Positions 63,367 through 64,000 of a DNA stretch of 64,000 nucleotides are shown piece after piece (the first letter of the stretch is position 1; every line of letters starts with the position of its first letter). Both the position numbers and the translations under genes were made by a program. The stretch is from Streptomyces sp. NBC_01335 (GTDB taxonomy: Bacteria; Actinomycetota; Actinomycetes; Streptomycetales; Streptomycetaceae): NCBI RefSeq assembly GCF_035953295.1, contig NZ_CP108370.1, forward strand, positions 3,501,001 to 3,565,000, read 5' to 3'. Under the pieces are notes generated by a model that worked only from the letters and a program-made list of their open reading frames with translations, made no database searches and was not told the origin of the DNA.

Positions 63367-63415
63367 GGCCACCGGCTGTACGACGGCGCGTCGCGTCGGC
63401 GTACAGCCGGTGGCC
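63367..63415. terminator. Bidirectional terminator hairpin
   Basis: A 16-bp perfect stem (GGCCACCGGCTGTACG / CGTACAGCCGGTGGCC) has a 17-base loop and lies between the convergent Cys-rich gene and the MFS gene. Confidence 0.85.
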
Positions 63416-63512
63416 GCTCAGGCAGGGTGGTGACAGGCGTAGTCGGCCATGACCCGGAGGAGCCGGGGCGCGGGCATCCGCGGCTCCGGAGCCGACGCGG
63501 TCCCGCCGCCCG

Positions 63513-64000
63513 TCACGCCTGCGCCTGAAGAGGCTGGTCTCCGGCGTCGAAGCGCGCGGTCGGCTCGACGGCAGGGGCCGGTACGGCCGGCTGGCCGGTC
63601 TCCACGATGCGGCCTGCGGGCGCCCGGCCTTCCTGCTCCTCGTCCGCCGACAGATCCCGCATCAGCAGCCAGTAGCCGAGGGCGGTCGCCGTACCGAGCA
63701 GGGCGCAGGTCATCCAGAGCCAGGACGCGCCCCAGTGGTCGATCACGACGCCGGACATCAGCGGGGCGATCAGCGCCGCCACCGACCAGGACATCGTGTA
63801 CACCCCCTGGTAGCGGCCCCGGCCCTGGGCGGGCGACAGCTTCACCACCAGACCGGACTGGGTCGGGGCGTTGACGATCTCGCCCAGGGTCCAGACGCAC
63901 ACCGTCAGCGCGTACGCGGCGACCGAGCCCGCGAAGGCCGTCAGGCCGAACCCGTACCCCAGGAAGATCGTGGAAACGATGAGGAGTTGACGCGGGTCAC
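63513..64000 (-). CDS. MFS transporter, C-terminal part; start beyond right edge
   Basis: The frame is open to the right edge and gives the last 162 residues or so of a major facilitator protein. Helical segments are visible (LLIVSTIFLGYGFGLTAFAG; MSWSVAALIAPLMSGVVI; LWMTCALLGTATALGYWLL), with GRGRYQGVYTMSWS between two of them, as in the sugar/drug exporter group. It ends in a 45-residue polar cytoplasmic tail. The N-terminal half lies outside the window, so substrate class cannot be judged. It is convergent with the Cys-rich gene. Confidence 0.88.
   Translation of the reverse strand, partial: DPRQLLIVSTIFLGYGFGLTAFAGSVAAYALTVCVWTLGEIVNAPTQSGLVVKLSPAQGRGRYQGVYTMSWSVAALIAPLMSGVVIDHWGASWLWMTCALLGTATALGYWLLMRDLSADEEQEGRAPAGRIVETGQPAVPAPAVEPTARFDAGDQPLQAQA

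Overview
The window is high-GC actinobacterial DNA from a Streptomyces or close relative. Support comes from strong third-position GC, frequent GTG and some TTG starts, and housekeeping genes in an order I recognise from Streptomyces: msiK, rlmB, cysS, ispF, ispD, carD, phoP, phoR/phoU and a Cys-rich mtpA-like gene. No rRNA, CRISPR array, insertion sequence or phage gene was seen.

1-23270: an ESX-type (type VII) secretion locus. It has eccA (fused to a beta-helix), a mycosin whose catalytic Ser is Ala, eccC, eccD and eccB, two small WXG100-like proteins, three further substrate-like or accessory proteins, a YbaB-like protein, and a giant CpnT-N-like protein that runs off the left edge. Everything is on the minus strand except eccC. 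No eccE was seen.

23682-39054: a specialised-metabolite cluster. The minus-strand arm encodes four separate ATP-grasp ligases, an MFS exporter and a cysteine-synthase-like PLP-fold protein with altered active-site motifs. The divergent plus-strand arm encodes a stand-alone adenylation-carrier didomain, a type II thioesterase, a cytochrome P450 and a short phosphoglycerate-dehydrogenase-like enzyme, followed by a 61-residue secreted peptide. A large SARP-NB-ARC-TPR regulator closes the cluster. CGGGAA repeats spaced 11 bp occur in two of its promoter regions. The likely theme is a non-ribosomal amino acid or small peptide: a carrier-bound amino acid is hydroxylated, released and then joined by ATP-grasp ligases. 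The product is unknown to me.

39633-44427: tRNA-Thr(TGT), msiK, a small secreted protein, a sugar nucleotidyltransferase and a DoxX-type membrane protein.

44581-52825: a sulfation and sugar module. A dTDP-glucose-dehydratase-like epimerase diverges from a tightly packed run of sulfotransferase, cysC, cysD, cysN, an ABC ATPase, an ABC permease and a family 2 glycosyltransferase. PAPS production and a PAPS user are thus in one transcription unit.

52933-64000: conserved core genes: rlmB, cysS, a PPOX-family oxidoreductase, ispF/ispD, carD, a lipoprotein, phoP/phoR diverging from phoU across a PHO box, a Cys-rich mtpA-like protein, and the C-terminal part of an MFS transporter cut by the right edge.
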